From Pomphorhynchus laevis (taxonomy: Eukaryota; Acanthocephala; Palaeacanthocephala; Echinorhynchida; Pomphorhynchidae), in assembly GCA_012934845.2 (NCBI GenBank), contig WNNJ02003807.1, positions 1-64,000 on the forward strand: a stretch of 64,000 nt of DNA. The letters are read 5' to 3'. The position numbers and the translations under genes are program-made. Positions 34,072 through 43,925 of this stretch are shown here, piece after piece (position 1 is the stretch's first letter; every line of letters begins with the position of its first letter). The notes under the pieces are model-generated. The model ran no database searches, was not told the origin of the DNA, and was given only the letters and a program-made list of their open reading frames with translations.

Positions 34072-35308
34072 ATGGTCAAACAGAGGAAGACTACAAAGCG
34101 AGCTATTGCAACAAAGTTTGTGGATCATCAGATTCAATGTTCTAGTGAAGATTGTAGTGTGTGGACAAGTGTATCGTTTCCGGAGGAAAAGAAATCTGCG
34201 CTATCGAATAAATCATTTTACTGTGGGTACTGCTGCGCATCTTTGCTAATTCATTTGAAGGGCCATTGTGACGAGAAAATATCTACAAATGCTTCGGAAA
34301 GGAACACATATTCAAAAAGTTGCATCGATCGGGAAGTACAAAGTTCTGGCGAATCAGATACCTATAAAGATATACCCATTCAAGAGTTTCACGTTCAGAA
34401 CACTAAAAATACAAATAGCGAAATACCAAGTTCATCCCGTATCTGGAAAAAAGGTCATCCAAATTCACGCGTGATGCAAACGTTGAGTAAGAAATTTGAA
34501 GGCAATAGTGCGTCGTCAATATCGGTTGTTAGTGGTGAGCCGTCGGTGTCGCTGGACAATGATGCTTTGAAGGTATCGGACAATTACGAAGTATCGTCTA
34601 TATCGGTGATTAATGATTATCGCAATGAAATCGGTATAACTGGAGTCACCGATGAACGAGCTTCACACAATGATACAGACGTCGATATAGATAATGTTCA
34701 CTCAGCTTTCAAGTGTATTTGTTCAAATGAGATGGAACAAGGGCGAGACGCAAGAAGCAAACCGGATGAGGGTGGTGACGGCAGCGATTCTTTCAGCAAA
34801 AAAAACGTATTTTGATAATAAAAGTCACACAGATCGCAATCATACATTAAATAGGGGCTGTAACATACTTATTTGGGGTTTAGATGAGTCATCAGCCTCA
34901 AGTGCACAGGAGCGGCTTGATGATGATATTGCCGGTTTACGTGTGTTCTTTTCTAATTTGCTCGAAAAAGGTGAGGAAGAGGTCGCATCGTCTATTTTAG
35001 TAAGGCAGCTCTATAGGTTGGGTAAGAAAAACGATAGATCACGATTGCTAAAGGTTGTGTTAGGATCGGCAGAGCAAGCAAAGTGTCTTTTAGACCGTGG
35101 TTATCGACTTAAAGGTAACAAAATACGAATTTTACGTGATCTTTCTCTCGAAGACAGGCAAAAATTGAAGGATATCAAGGCGGAACTTCATTACAGGCTG
35201 CAAAACGGTGAATCGAATCTGTGCATTCGAAATTTTCGGGTTGTGAGGTGGCGTCCTGCAGTTCGATGGAGATCGATCAATCTTTCTCTAGACCTTACAA
35301 CGCCATGA
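34072..35308 (+). CDS. LINE ORF1 (two overlapping frames)
   Basis: ORF1 RNA-binding protein of the LINE. The first frame (34072-34815) has an N-terminal zinc-binding cluster (CSSEDCSVW...FYCGYC) resembling the PHD-type finger of CR1 ORF1, then a polar linker. The second frame (open 34694-35308) carries an RRM-like fold: NILIWGLDESSASSAQERLD, LVRQLYRLGKKNDRSRLLKV and KIRILRDLSLEDRQKLKDIK. The frames meet at eight A residues (34798-34805), where the first ends shortly afterwards. The cause could be a one-base length change in the A-run, an assembly error there, or slippage. The end overlaps the start of the ORF2 open frame. Confidence 0.75.
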
Positions 35309-38187
35309 TTGGACATCTAGTGGATATATGTTTGGAAAGGAAGTTGCCATCTAATTGTTCAGAGAGAATATGTAATAATGAATGTCCTCTGGTGGTAGGT
35401 TACTCCAATATCAGAAGCTTACCTGCTCAATTGTCTGAAGTGCAGCAGTTTATATCTTTTAAAGATTTTGACGTGTTTTGCATTTCTGAGTCATGGCTTC
35501 ATTATCAAATTAATGATGACCTTATGGCTATCTCTGGGTATCGACTTTTGAGAGCAGATAGAGTTGCAGGTCGTCGTGGCGGGGGTGTTGCTGCTTATAT
35601 TAAAAACACCTTATCAATTACGAAGATTACTGAATTGTGCGATGATCACTATTCATTCGAGTTATTGTCATTCTGCGTCAATGATACTCATTGTTCAATA
35701 GATATTTGCGTCGTATACAGATCACCCTCAGTTCATACACAGTTAGATCTTCTGAAAAATCAGTTAAGATCATTCTGCTCCTCAAATTATTTCTTCCTTA
35801 TTGGGGATTTTAATCTTCCTCAAGTTAACTGGATTAGTAACAACCGGTATTACTATAATGTCGAAAACTGCGAGCTTGCTGAATTCTTGCTGGCAGAGCT
35901 TCTCCTGATCCAACATATTAATCAGCCAACATGTATATCGTCTCAACCAGAGACAATATTAGATCTTGGGTTTACCAAGCGCATTGAAGATGTAATCAGA
36001 GTTGATTTCGAGTCTCCTTTAGGAACCAGTGACCATTGTGTGATTTCAGTACAGATTGCTCACACTTTACAACGACGATCTAAGTGCAGTGGCATCGGAA
36101 AGCGTAATTGGAATCGAGTAAATGTGGAAGATCTCCAACTCTATAGTCATCAGCTGAACTTCGGATCTGCTGATCTTCCAATTGATGATCATTTATCGTT
36201 AGTGACCAGTAACCTCATAACCATTTCGGATACGTTTGCACCAATAAGAAATAGGGCTTACAAGACGACAACGCCATTGTGGTTCGACAATGAGTTGGAG
36301 ACTACGATAAAGGAAAGAAATCGATTATGGCGAATCTCTCAACGTAACACTGTTACGCACCGTGAGTACAAAACTCTTCGCAATCTATGCAACCAACTAA
36401 AACGCTCAAAAAGAAAAACATTTGAAGAGGGTATTGCTTCTGACATTAACAGGTCACCTAAACGTTTTTGGGCATACGTTAGACATCGTCGAATCCTACC
36501 TTCTACGATTAATTGTGTACGTTTAGAAAGTGGTGATGTAGTTGACAAGGAGGCTATTGTGGAAGCTCTTGCAAGCAGTTTTGTAGTATCTCCATCCTCG
36601 CAATCGAATATTGACCAGATACAGTACCCGCCCAACTTACAATCTAACTTACCAATATCTCCTATTAATGTCATTGAAGTTCAGTCTGAACTCCATAAAT
36701 TAAATAGTTTTGGCTCTGCAGGACCAGATGGTGTATCCCCTTTTCTTTTGCGTACTCTGTCGCACATTATTGCTCCAAGCCTTACGTCTCTATTTCATCG
36801 AAGCTTACAGTATTCGTGGATTCCTGATGATTGGAAAAGGGCAATTGTTGTACCTATTCCAAAGAAACAGTTGGCACTAACTTGTTCAGATTTTAGACCA
36901 ATTAGTCTTACCAGTGTTATTTCTAAAATTATGGAGAGACTCATTGCGAAGAGAATACGTGAACATCTAAATTTATATCAAATTCTTGATGATTCTCAGC
37001 ACGGCTTCCGACCTGGTCGCTCGTGCCTAACTAATCTGTTGAATGCTCGCGAACATTGGGTAGCTGCTCTTAGTTCGGGTCTTACAGTTGATATAATATT
37101 TCTTGATTTCTCTAAGGCCTTTGATAGAGTTCCACATGCTGGTTTAGATTCACTACTACGTCATTACGGTGTACCTACGACAATTTGCAACTGGATTAAG
37201 ACATTTCTCGAGGATCGATCATTCGTTGTGCGATTAGATGAAGTTTTGTCAACAGCTCGACGTGTTCATTCGGGTGTTCCTCAGGGCACGGTCCTAGGTC
37301 CACTTCTCTTTATCATCTTTTTGAATGACCTACTCCTAAGGTTAAAGTGTCCTCACCTGGCATTTGCTGACGATGTTAAAATATGGGCAACAACCCAAAA
37401 CGAGGCGGATTGTGAATTTTTACAATGTGACCTTAACCGTATCGGGACTTGGTGTAATAGCACTGGCTTGATACTCAACGCGACAAAATGTGTATGGATC
37501 AGATTGGGTAGAGATAAAACTCATTTCGATTACAAAATAAATGGACACTCAATCAAGCGAGTCTCAGAACATCCCGACCTGGGAGTGATAATTCACGAAT
37601 CGCTAAAGACAAGAGCAAATAGTGATCACGCGCGGTTAAAAGCGATACGTGCCTTATACTGCATAAAAATGACTTTTGCAAAATTATCGCCGCAAATCTT
37701 CGCCAAACTTTATTGTGCCCTAGTAAGACCACATCTTGAGTATTGTGTACAGGCAACCTTTCCAACGACCAGGAGTGAGTTGAATAACTTGGAAAGTGTA
37801 ATGAGACGAGCTTCTCGGATGTGTTGTCAAGGAAGCTTTATTTCAAGATTAAGATGTTTGAACGTTTTATCAGTGAGGTATCGGTATCTTTTTCTTGATC
37901 TGATTACACTTTGGAAAATTGTACATTCAGCTGATGGCTTTCCTTTGGGTGTAGTTAGATTTCGAGATAATTCGAGATTGCGAGGCCATTGTAAGATGCT
38001 TTTTAAAAAATTACCGGGTAAGCTGCGAAAATTTTACAGACTGTCTGAACGGGCAGTAGATGTTTGGAATAGTTTGCCTGAACCTATCGCTGCCATCACC
38101 AATTTCCTCGCTTTCAAAAACAGGGTTCGACGTTGGATATACGTCCAGGCTGATTTGTCACCTTTTCTAACCTACCCATTTGGTTGA
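35221..38187 (+). CDS. LINE ORF2: apurinic endonuclease plus reverse transcriptase
   Basis: Continuous 988 codons from the first Met. A second Met at 35269 may be the real start. Order: endonuclease from about residue 55 (GYSNIRSLPAQLSEV, FCISESWLHY, FLIGDFNLPQVNW near 195, GTSDHCVISV near 270); a linker; then reverse transcriptase (SDFRPISLTSVISKIMERLI, HGFRPGRSC near 593, IIFLDFSKAFDRVPHAG near 629, SGVPQGTVLGPLLFIIFLND, LAFADDVKIWA near 715). A C-terminal region follows with RPHLEYCVQATFPTTR and WNSLPEP. All catalytic residues are present with no stop. It performs target-primed reverse transcription and looks capable of recent mobility. Confidence 0.93.
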   Translation: MHSKFSGCEVASCSSMEIDQSFSRPYNAMIGHLVDICLERKLPSNCSERICNNECPLVVGYSNIRSLPAQLSEVQQFISFKDFDVFCISESWLHYQINDDLMAISGYRLLRADRVAGRRGGGVAAYIKNTLSITKITELCDDHYSFELLSFCVNDTHCSIDICVVYRSPSVHTQLDLLKNQLRSFCSSNYFFLIGDFNLPQVNWISNNRYYYNVENCELAEFLLAELLLIQHINQPTCISSQPETILDLGFTKRIEDVIRVDFESPLGTSDHCVISVQIAHTLQRRSKCSGIGKRNWNRVNVEDLQLYSHQLNFGSADLPIDDHLSLVTSNLITISDTFAPIRNRAYKTTTPLWFDNELETTIKERNRLWRISQRNTVTHREYKTLRNLCNQLKRSKRKTFEEGIASDINRSPKRFWAYVRHRRILPSTINCVRLESGDVVDKEAIVEALASSFVVSPSSQSNIDQIQYPPNLQSNLPISPINVIEVQSELHKLNSFGSAGPDGVSPFLLRTLSHIIAPSLTSLFHRSLQYSWIPDDWKRAIVVPIPKKQLALTCSDFRPISLTSVISKIMERLIAKRIREHLNLYQILDDSQHGFRPGRSCLTNLLNAREHWVAALSSGLTVDIIFLDFSKAFDRVPHAGLDSLLRHYGVPTTICNWIKTFLEDRSFVVRLDEVLSTARRVHSGVPQGTVLGPLLFIIFLNDLLLRLKCPHLAFADDVKIWATTQNEADCEFLQCDLNRIGTWCNSTGLILNATKCVWIRLGRDKTHFDYKINGHSIKRVSEHPDLGVIIHESLKTRANSDHARLKAIRALYCIKMTFAKLSPQIFAKLYCALVRPHLEYCVQATFPTTRSELNNLESVMRRASRMCCQGSFISRLRCLNVLSVRYRYLFLDLITLWKIVHSADGFPLGVVRFRDNSRLRGHCKMLFKKLPGKLRKFYRLSERAVDVWNSLPEPIAAITNFLAFKNRVRRWIYVQADLSPFLTYPFG

Positions 38188-38257
38188 TCTTTTTTCTGTA
38201 TTGTGTGATCGGCTTAAAGCCTTATGGCTAAGTCTGAACTTGATAATAATAATATGC

Positions 38258-38520
38258 CGAAGAGCGGAAACGGCTGAAATATGCTGACTTGACTATGTCC
38301 CACATATTTTGCCCTTTTGGAGTAGAGACATGGGTAACTGGGCTCTTCCACTTTGGCTCTTGTTAAGGAGATAGGAAAAAGATTGAAGCACGTTACTGGG
38401 CATTCACGTGCTACTTCATACCTCCTCCAAAACGTTAGCATCACAATCCAACGTGGAAATGTTGTCAGCATTCTGGCGACGGCTCCAAAGGGCAAGAACA
38501 TGGTAGGCTGGTGGTAGCAG
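38258..38520 (+). mobile_element. Retroelement C-terminal domain, 3' part
   Basis: Frames read AEERKRLKYADLTMSHIFCP and FGVETW, and then in other frames HVTGHSRATSYLL and TIQRGNVVSILATAPKGKNM. These correspond to the K.YADL...F.PF.VET.G and QR.S..IQRGN... module that follows the part at 33425-33905. Confidence 0.7.
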
Positions 38521-38631
38521 TCAGTCTTGATAAAATAATGACATTTCTCTACTAAAAAGACAAACTTTCTCCTTAACTCAATTGTATTAATTAAATGATT
38601 ACTTTATTTTATTAATAAAATTTATTAATTT

Positions 38632-39355
38632 GAATGTACATATTTATATAAAAAAGTTCAAAACAATCTCTGCCATTTGCTTTGGGCAGATGCTGCTGTT
38701 GTAAGCGATAACCAGCTGCTTTCACTATTATTTGATTTTTGACACGATAAATAAATAATAAATAATTTAAAAATAAATAATTAAAAAAATTAGAAAAATA
38801 TAAAAATAATAATTAAAAGTACTAGAAAAATTAAATAAAGTATAAAAACAGAAAATATTATTTTAACAATAGAATCGTTTACAACACCTTTACAAAATAT
38901 TTAAAGCTACGTCAGGTTTATTATCCGGCATAATAATATTGAAGTTTTTACGAATGCAGTAAGCTTCAAGAAATTTTCGATTTAAACAATTGGTTTCTTT
39001 TGCTAAAACAACAATATTATTATAGTCAATATTATGATCTAAATTTAAACTATGGTCTACAATAGCGCTACCTGGGCCCTTTTTGAGTGTGTATTTGTGT
39101 TGTTTTAATCTAGTCTCTATTGGTTAGCCTACTTGACCCACGTATAGTAATTATTTTTGTTTTGTTTATAAACTATTTTGAATCATCCTTTTTCATTGCG
39201 TGTTGTGTACCTTCAAAAGTTGCCGAAATCATGTCAAAAAATAAAATAACAGTGAAAGCAGCTGGTTATCGCTTACAACAGCAGCATCTGCCCGAAGCAA
39301 ATGGCAGAGATTGTTTTGAACTTTTTATAAAAGCATGTGCATTTAAAAATCTGTA
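38632..39355. mobile_element. Penelope-like element piece inside ~100-bp inverted repeats
   Basis: The arms at about 38632-38745 and 39231-39355 are inverted copies (ATCTCTGCCATTTGCTT, GGGCAGATGCTGCTGTTG, AAGCGATAACCAGCTGCTTT). Between them, on the minus strand at about 38935-39150, are YVGQVG, PIETRLKQHKYTLKKGPGSA, IVDHSLNLDHNIDYNNI and CLNRKFLEAYCIRKN. This is the GIY-YIG endonuclease pattern (Y.G.T....R..H....., SA..H....H.I......, R...EA..I) at the C-terminus of canonical Penelope-like elements. The RT is absent, so it is a terminal fragment. Confidence 0.72.
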
Positions 39356-39440
39356 ATTTTCTGAAGATGCTAAAGAAGTTAGCGAAATATCAAAAATAAT
39401 TTCCTCTTTTCTTTGAGCCAGCTCCAATAATTATTTATTT

Positions 39441-40109
39441 GTTTAATATATACCAAAAATATCTTAAAATTTCTAAATTTAAAAATTGGGAATCCGATTC
39501 AAACATCATGTGATTCAACAACCTTGACAAATGACATCAAAAAATTGTTAAATGATATTTTCCAACTCTATCAGATAAAACTATGTATGGGTCTAGAGTG
39601 ATTCGTCAACCTTGCAAAATACTTCCATATAAACTTACAACGTTTACAACCTTCAATATACTCCCAGGCGATGTGCAAGATGACAAAAACACGTACTTAG
39701 TCATTTGTAATACGCTTTCCAGTGCCTTAATCCACGGAATAGATCCGAGATTATTAAATTATAACATGTTTTGCGCCAATCAACAAGGCTTATAAACCGA
39801 TTTGTTTAATGCTGTGTAAGCAAAGAATGACTACACGAACTAACTATACCGTCATTGATTGAGGCGTGTAAGGCATTTAACTTGAAGTAGCTTACATAAA
39901 TCAGATCAATAAGGTTTGCGCAACTTGTGATTAGATGATGTAATTCACTAAAAGAACAAATAGTAATTGTTAAACCGATTATATTGGCAATGAGAAATCC
40001 AAAAACGTGGATAACGACATTAGTTCAAACATTGTTATCATGAAACAGTTATACACGCTAGCTATTTCAATTCTATCACTTTAACTATTTTATTTCTGAT
40101 TTTAACTAT
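39441..40109. other. Intergenic, nothing recognised
   Basis: A 70-codon plus-strand open frame at 39583-39795 has no recognisable motif. No repeats are seen. Confidence 0.45.
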
Positions 40110-42525
40110 AAATTACTTTCAACAAGCCCAACTCATATTCTCGGCGGTGCTCTCGATATCATTACTGTTCCTAACTGCTTCAATGAGTATACCTCCTTGT
40201 CAATTACTGATCCTGTTTTGTCCGATCATTTCATTGTAGCTCTTACTCTTATTCGTCCCCATCATCCTTCTCCGCCTCCAACATTATCCACACCAAGTCG
40301 ACCCTGAAAACTTCTCGATATCCATATTCTCTGACAAGCCTTACTCAATTCTTCACTCTTTTCACTTCCTCTTCACTATCTCTCACCCGATGATCTCTTC
40401 ATTCTGTTTGATTCTGAACTTACGAACTTCCTTAATAACCTTCTGCATATTCGACCACGACGTTTTCAGCGTTCGCGCCATGCTCCCTAGTTCGATTCTG
40501 ACTGTAATCTTTCTAAACTTCGACTCCGTCACTCTTTTCGTGTGTATAATCGCTTTCTTAAACGTTATCCAACCTCACTCCAAATCTCCGTGCTGCCTAT
40601 CTTTCTCTCAGCCGTTCCCATCTCATTCGTATGCGAACTCAACGTACTCTCTTTTGGCAAAATCAACTCGAGTCAACTTCCAACTTTAAATATCATTAGA
40701 AAATCTTAAACTCAATTCATTTACAATCATCTACCCCTTGTAATATAAATCCTGATGAATTTTCTTCTTATCTACAAACTAAGCTATCTAATTTACTTTC
40801 CCTACTACCTACAGCCCACTTGTACCCTCTCTTCTCTTTACATACTTCCCTCCCAGAGCTATTCTACCTTCTTCCCGTTTCATCTGATGAAGTTTCTTCG
40901 GTTCTGCTGTCATTATCAAATTAAACCTATCCTTCTGACCCAATTCCCACTCACTTGCTTAAAAATATCTGCTCCTCTATCTCACCCTTCCTAACCACAT
41001 TGTTCAACTCGTCCATACGTAGCCGTACATTTCCTTACATCTGGAAATGCGCCACTGTTCGTCCTTTCATATAAAAGAAACATCTTGACTCCTCACTACC
41101 ATCTTTGCACCATCCTATCTCACTTCTCCCAACCAACTCTAAACTCCTTGAGCGTCTCGTTCTCAAGCAAGTTAATACATATCTATCTTCATCCAACTTA
41201 TTTCCTGCCTTCGGATCCGCGTTTTGCTATAATTACTTTACTGAAATTGCTTGTCTTAAAGTTTATAACGACTTACTCGTATCGCGCGATTATAAATTAT
41301 GTAGTGTCATAGTTTCTCTTGATCTATCATCTGCTTTTGACATCGTCGATCACTCGATTCTTCTCTATCGCCTTCGTCATGATTATGGCTTCTCTTTACC
41401 CATTGTATCATGGTTTTCTTCATATCTATCAAACCGTACATTTCGTGTCTATTCTAACTCTTCTCTCTCCCATCCTTCATCCATCCCGTTCGGTGTTCCA
41501 CAAGGCTCCGTATTAGGCCATATGCTTTTCTCTCTTCTTCTCGGTGATTTGTCTTCGATTTCTCATACATTTAACTTTCATGTTATGCAATATGCTGATG
41601 ACATTATCATCTATGCTCATGTACTTGTTTATCGTATTCACAATCTTAGTGTTTCTGCTTCCGACCGTCTTGCCTTAATTTCCAATTATCTTTCTTCCCT
41701 TCGCCTTTCTCTGAATCATGATTAATCCAAAATTATGAGGATCTTACATAATTAGGATCTAAGCGATCTACGGCTCGGCGTAGAACCTACTTCCGTATCA
41801 TTAAATTCTACAATTCTTTCTATCGTTGATAATCTGGTTTTTCTAGGCTTCCATTTAGACAACCGACTTTCACTTAAACCTTATATTAGAAATAAAGTAC
41901 GCTCATCTACCTTGATACTCCGGAACCTCCGTTAAGTTCGTAGATTGATCGATTTTCCTTCTTACATGACTCTCATATCTTCTCTCCTTTTTTCCAGACT
42001 CGATTATTGTCTTAGTTTATTTTCCAACTCACCTAAATCCACTATTCGTCCCCTACAACGCATCGTCAACGCAGCCGTCCAAATTCTCCTCTGTCTTCGT
42101 CGTTTTGATCATACATCCCGACATCTTGCTTCTCTCGATTTGCCTACAATTTATTGTCGTGTTCAAATTCGTCTCCTTCGCGTTGCTTTCCGCCTTGTAA
42201 CTTTTCATACCCCTTCATTTCTCAACCTTCCTTTTCTTGATAATTCTCGTCCTGTTTACTGTTCCTTGCGTTCCTGTAATTCCTCTTCTTTTACATGTCC
42301 CAAACTACTCTACCTCCTTTATATTCCGCTCCTTCATGGTGGCTGCTCCTCTATCGTGGAATCATCTGCCCATTCATATACGCCAATCGACTTCCCTGCC
42401 GGTCTTCAAACGCCAAATCAGATCCCATTAAAACAATTTATCTGCTTGACTTTTATACTTTTTGTTAGTGGACTTGTAAGCGTGCAGCGGACACGCATTT
42501 ACCACGTTAAATAAATTATTATAAT
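40110..42525 (+). mobile_element. LINE family A, longest copy
   Basis: Begins inside the endonuclease (LGGALDIITVPNCFNEYTSL, TDPVLSDHFIVALTL, with the SDH motif). It passes the pre-RT linker (SSDEVSSVLLSLSN), then RT: SLLPTNSKLLERLVLKQVNT, FTEIACLKVYNDLLVSRDY, VSLDLSSAFDIVDHSILLYR, FGVPQGSVLGHMLFSLLLGD and MQYADDIIIYAHV. C-terminal blocks follow: LDYCLSLFSNSPKSTIRPLQ, VNAAVQILLCLRRFDHTSR and the FMVAAPLSWNHLPIHIRQS end. The tail GTAAGCGTGCAGCGGACACG closes it. Several stops and frame changes. The best reference copy in the window for this family. Confidence 0.88.
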
Positions 42526-42589
42526 ACTACCTTGGTGTTAACACCACCTGAAGTTTAAAATTATTCCGTGGGAATTTGTTGACATAAGG

Positions 42590-43330
42590 AGTGGCCGAAT
42601 TTTTACAGAGTAATGCGGAATCCAGCAACTGTAATATGAAAGCAAGGCAACTGTTTTGGAGCGGGCAGTTGAATTAGGGATTGTAATCGTTCAGGGTAAG
42701 GTTTTATTTCTCCGTTTCGGATTAGGTAGCCGGATATTTAAGTAGTGGGATTGAGTATGTGCACTTCGATACATTCAATTTAATGCAGTACTTTCAAATT
42801 ACACACGAAAATTTTTAAGATTATCATCACGCTCTTGTTGATCTTTCCCAGCAACCACGATATCATCGACATACACATATGTAGATTTCAAGTAGTTTTC
42901 TAAAATAATATTCGTCATTATCCTTTGAAAAACGGCCACTGAGTTCGTTATACCAATTTGTATTCTTTTATACTGATATAGCTGCCCATTCGCCTCAAAC
43001 GCCGTGTACCATCGATCCTGCTCTCGCAACGGGCACTAGTAGTACGCTTATTCTAAGCCTAGTTTGGAGACAATTCGATATTTTGATAATTCCTACATTA
43101 ATTCATTTGTTTTGGGCATATGAAAAGCATCCGGGTAAGTAAATCGGTTTATTGTCCTAGCGTAGTCGATACTTATTTCTGTTGGATTTTATGACATACT
43201 TGAGCGCGCCAGCGTAAGTTAGAATATTCGATAATATCCGAAGACAACAAGCCTGCATTTTCTTGATTGATGAACATGACATCATGCTTATACGAACGGC
43301 TAGATCTTGTAGACACAGGGTGTATTTCGT
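42590..43330 (-). mobile_element. Ty3/gypsy fossil, RT fragment (second copy)
   Basis: Minus-strand sequence matches the Ty3/gypsy reverse transcriptase from the region before the catalytic motif (TAFEANGQLYQYKRI, YVYVDDIVVAGKD with the catalytic aspartates) into the linker towards RNase H. It is broken in several places and lacks gag, integrase and flanking LTRs. It overlaps in content with the RT of the larger gypsy copy next to it, so it is a separate, old insertion. Confidence 0.82.
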
Positions 43331-43809
43331 TGCTTAGATTTGTGAATAATTGAGGATGATTAATATTAAGACAACTGAGGATGCAGATTGATAATTCTGG
43401 TAATCAACAATAATAATTCTGGTCATCCTCGTATAGAAAAGATACTGCCTTATTCCTTAAATGATTGAATTATTAAAATATTCTTTGTTAAAATTCAAAT
43501 TCTAATATTTTCATTACTAACATGGAATTCGAAACAATTTTTAGAAAATTTAAAAAATTTAACACATTGTTGCCACTAGATTTCTTTCATTTCTAACAAT
43601 AACGCAAGTTATCTAACTTTCTAAAATAAATAAAATTTGATCGTTCCAAATACAATGAAGTTGAGTAAAAATCATAGAATTTATGAAAATGTATAGTGAT
43701 TTCTTGAAAAAAATATTATGTTATTAATTATTATGTTTTGACCCAAATATTTTGGCTCAACACATTATGTTATGTCTCAAGTTAAATGCTTTACATATGT
43801 GCTTGCTGT

Positions 43810-43925
43810 GAGGAGTAAGTAAATATCGATTGGAAACAGGAGCTTTATTTAACTATCTAAAACGAGTCAGATTATTATAATCAATATAAATAGTAACATA
43901 TAATATACGACTTTCTCCACCGCTC
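43810..43925. repeat. LTR-like repeat, 3' side of gypsy fossil
   Basis: Shares GAGTAAGTAAATATCGATTG and the TAACATA(T/C)AATATACGAC tract with 50190-50260 in the same orientation. Confidence 0.6.

Larger units (their letters stand above)
33906..38257 (+). mobile_element. CR1/Jockey-type LINE, nearly intact
   Basis: A 4.35-kb non-LTR retrotransposon with a short 5' UTR (about 33906-34071), ORF1, ORF2 and a short 3' UTR. The 3' UTR has a GGCTTAAAGCC hairpin and ends in GATAATAATAAT, typical of short microsatellite LINE tails. It is inserted in sense into the older retroelement domain, whose reading resumes at once after the tail (GCCGAAGAGCGG at 38260). The uninterrupted ORF2 makes this the youngest LINE in the window. 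Confidence 0.88.
33285..39440. mobile_element. MITE-like element copy 6, arms separated by 6 kb of nested insertions
   Basis: The left arm (33285-33385, with GGATCAAAGAAAAGAGGAAA) and right arm (39356-39440, with TTTCCTCTTTTCTTTGAGCC) share subfamily-specific differences not found in other copies of the family. They are therefore most simply the two ends of one element. Between them lie a retroelement C-terminal domain, a CR1/Jockey-type LINE and a Penelope-like piece. Confidence 0.7.

Noticed and set aside
36339-36674. 111-codon minus-strand open frame opposite the LINE ORF2
   Set aside because: Antisense shadow of the reverse-transcriptase ORF.
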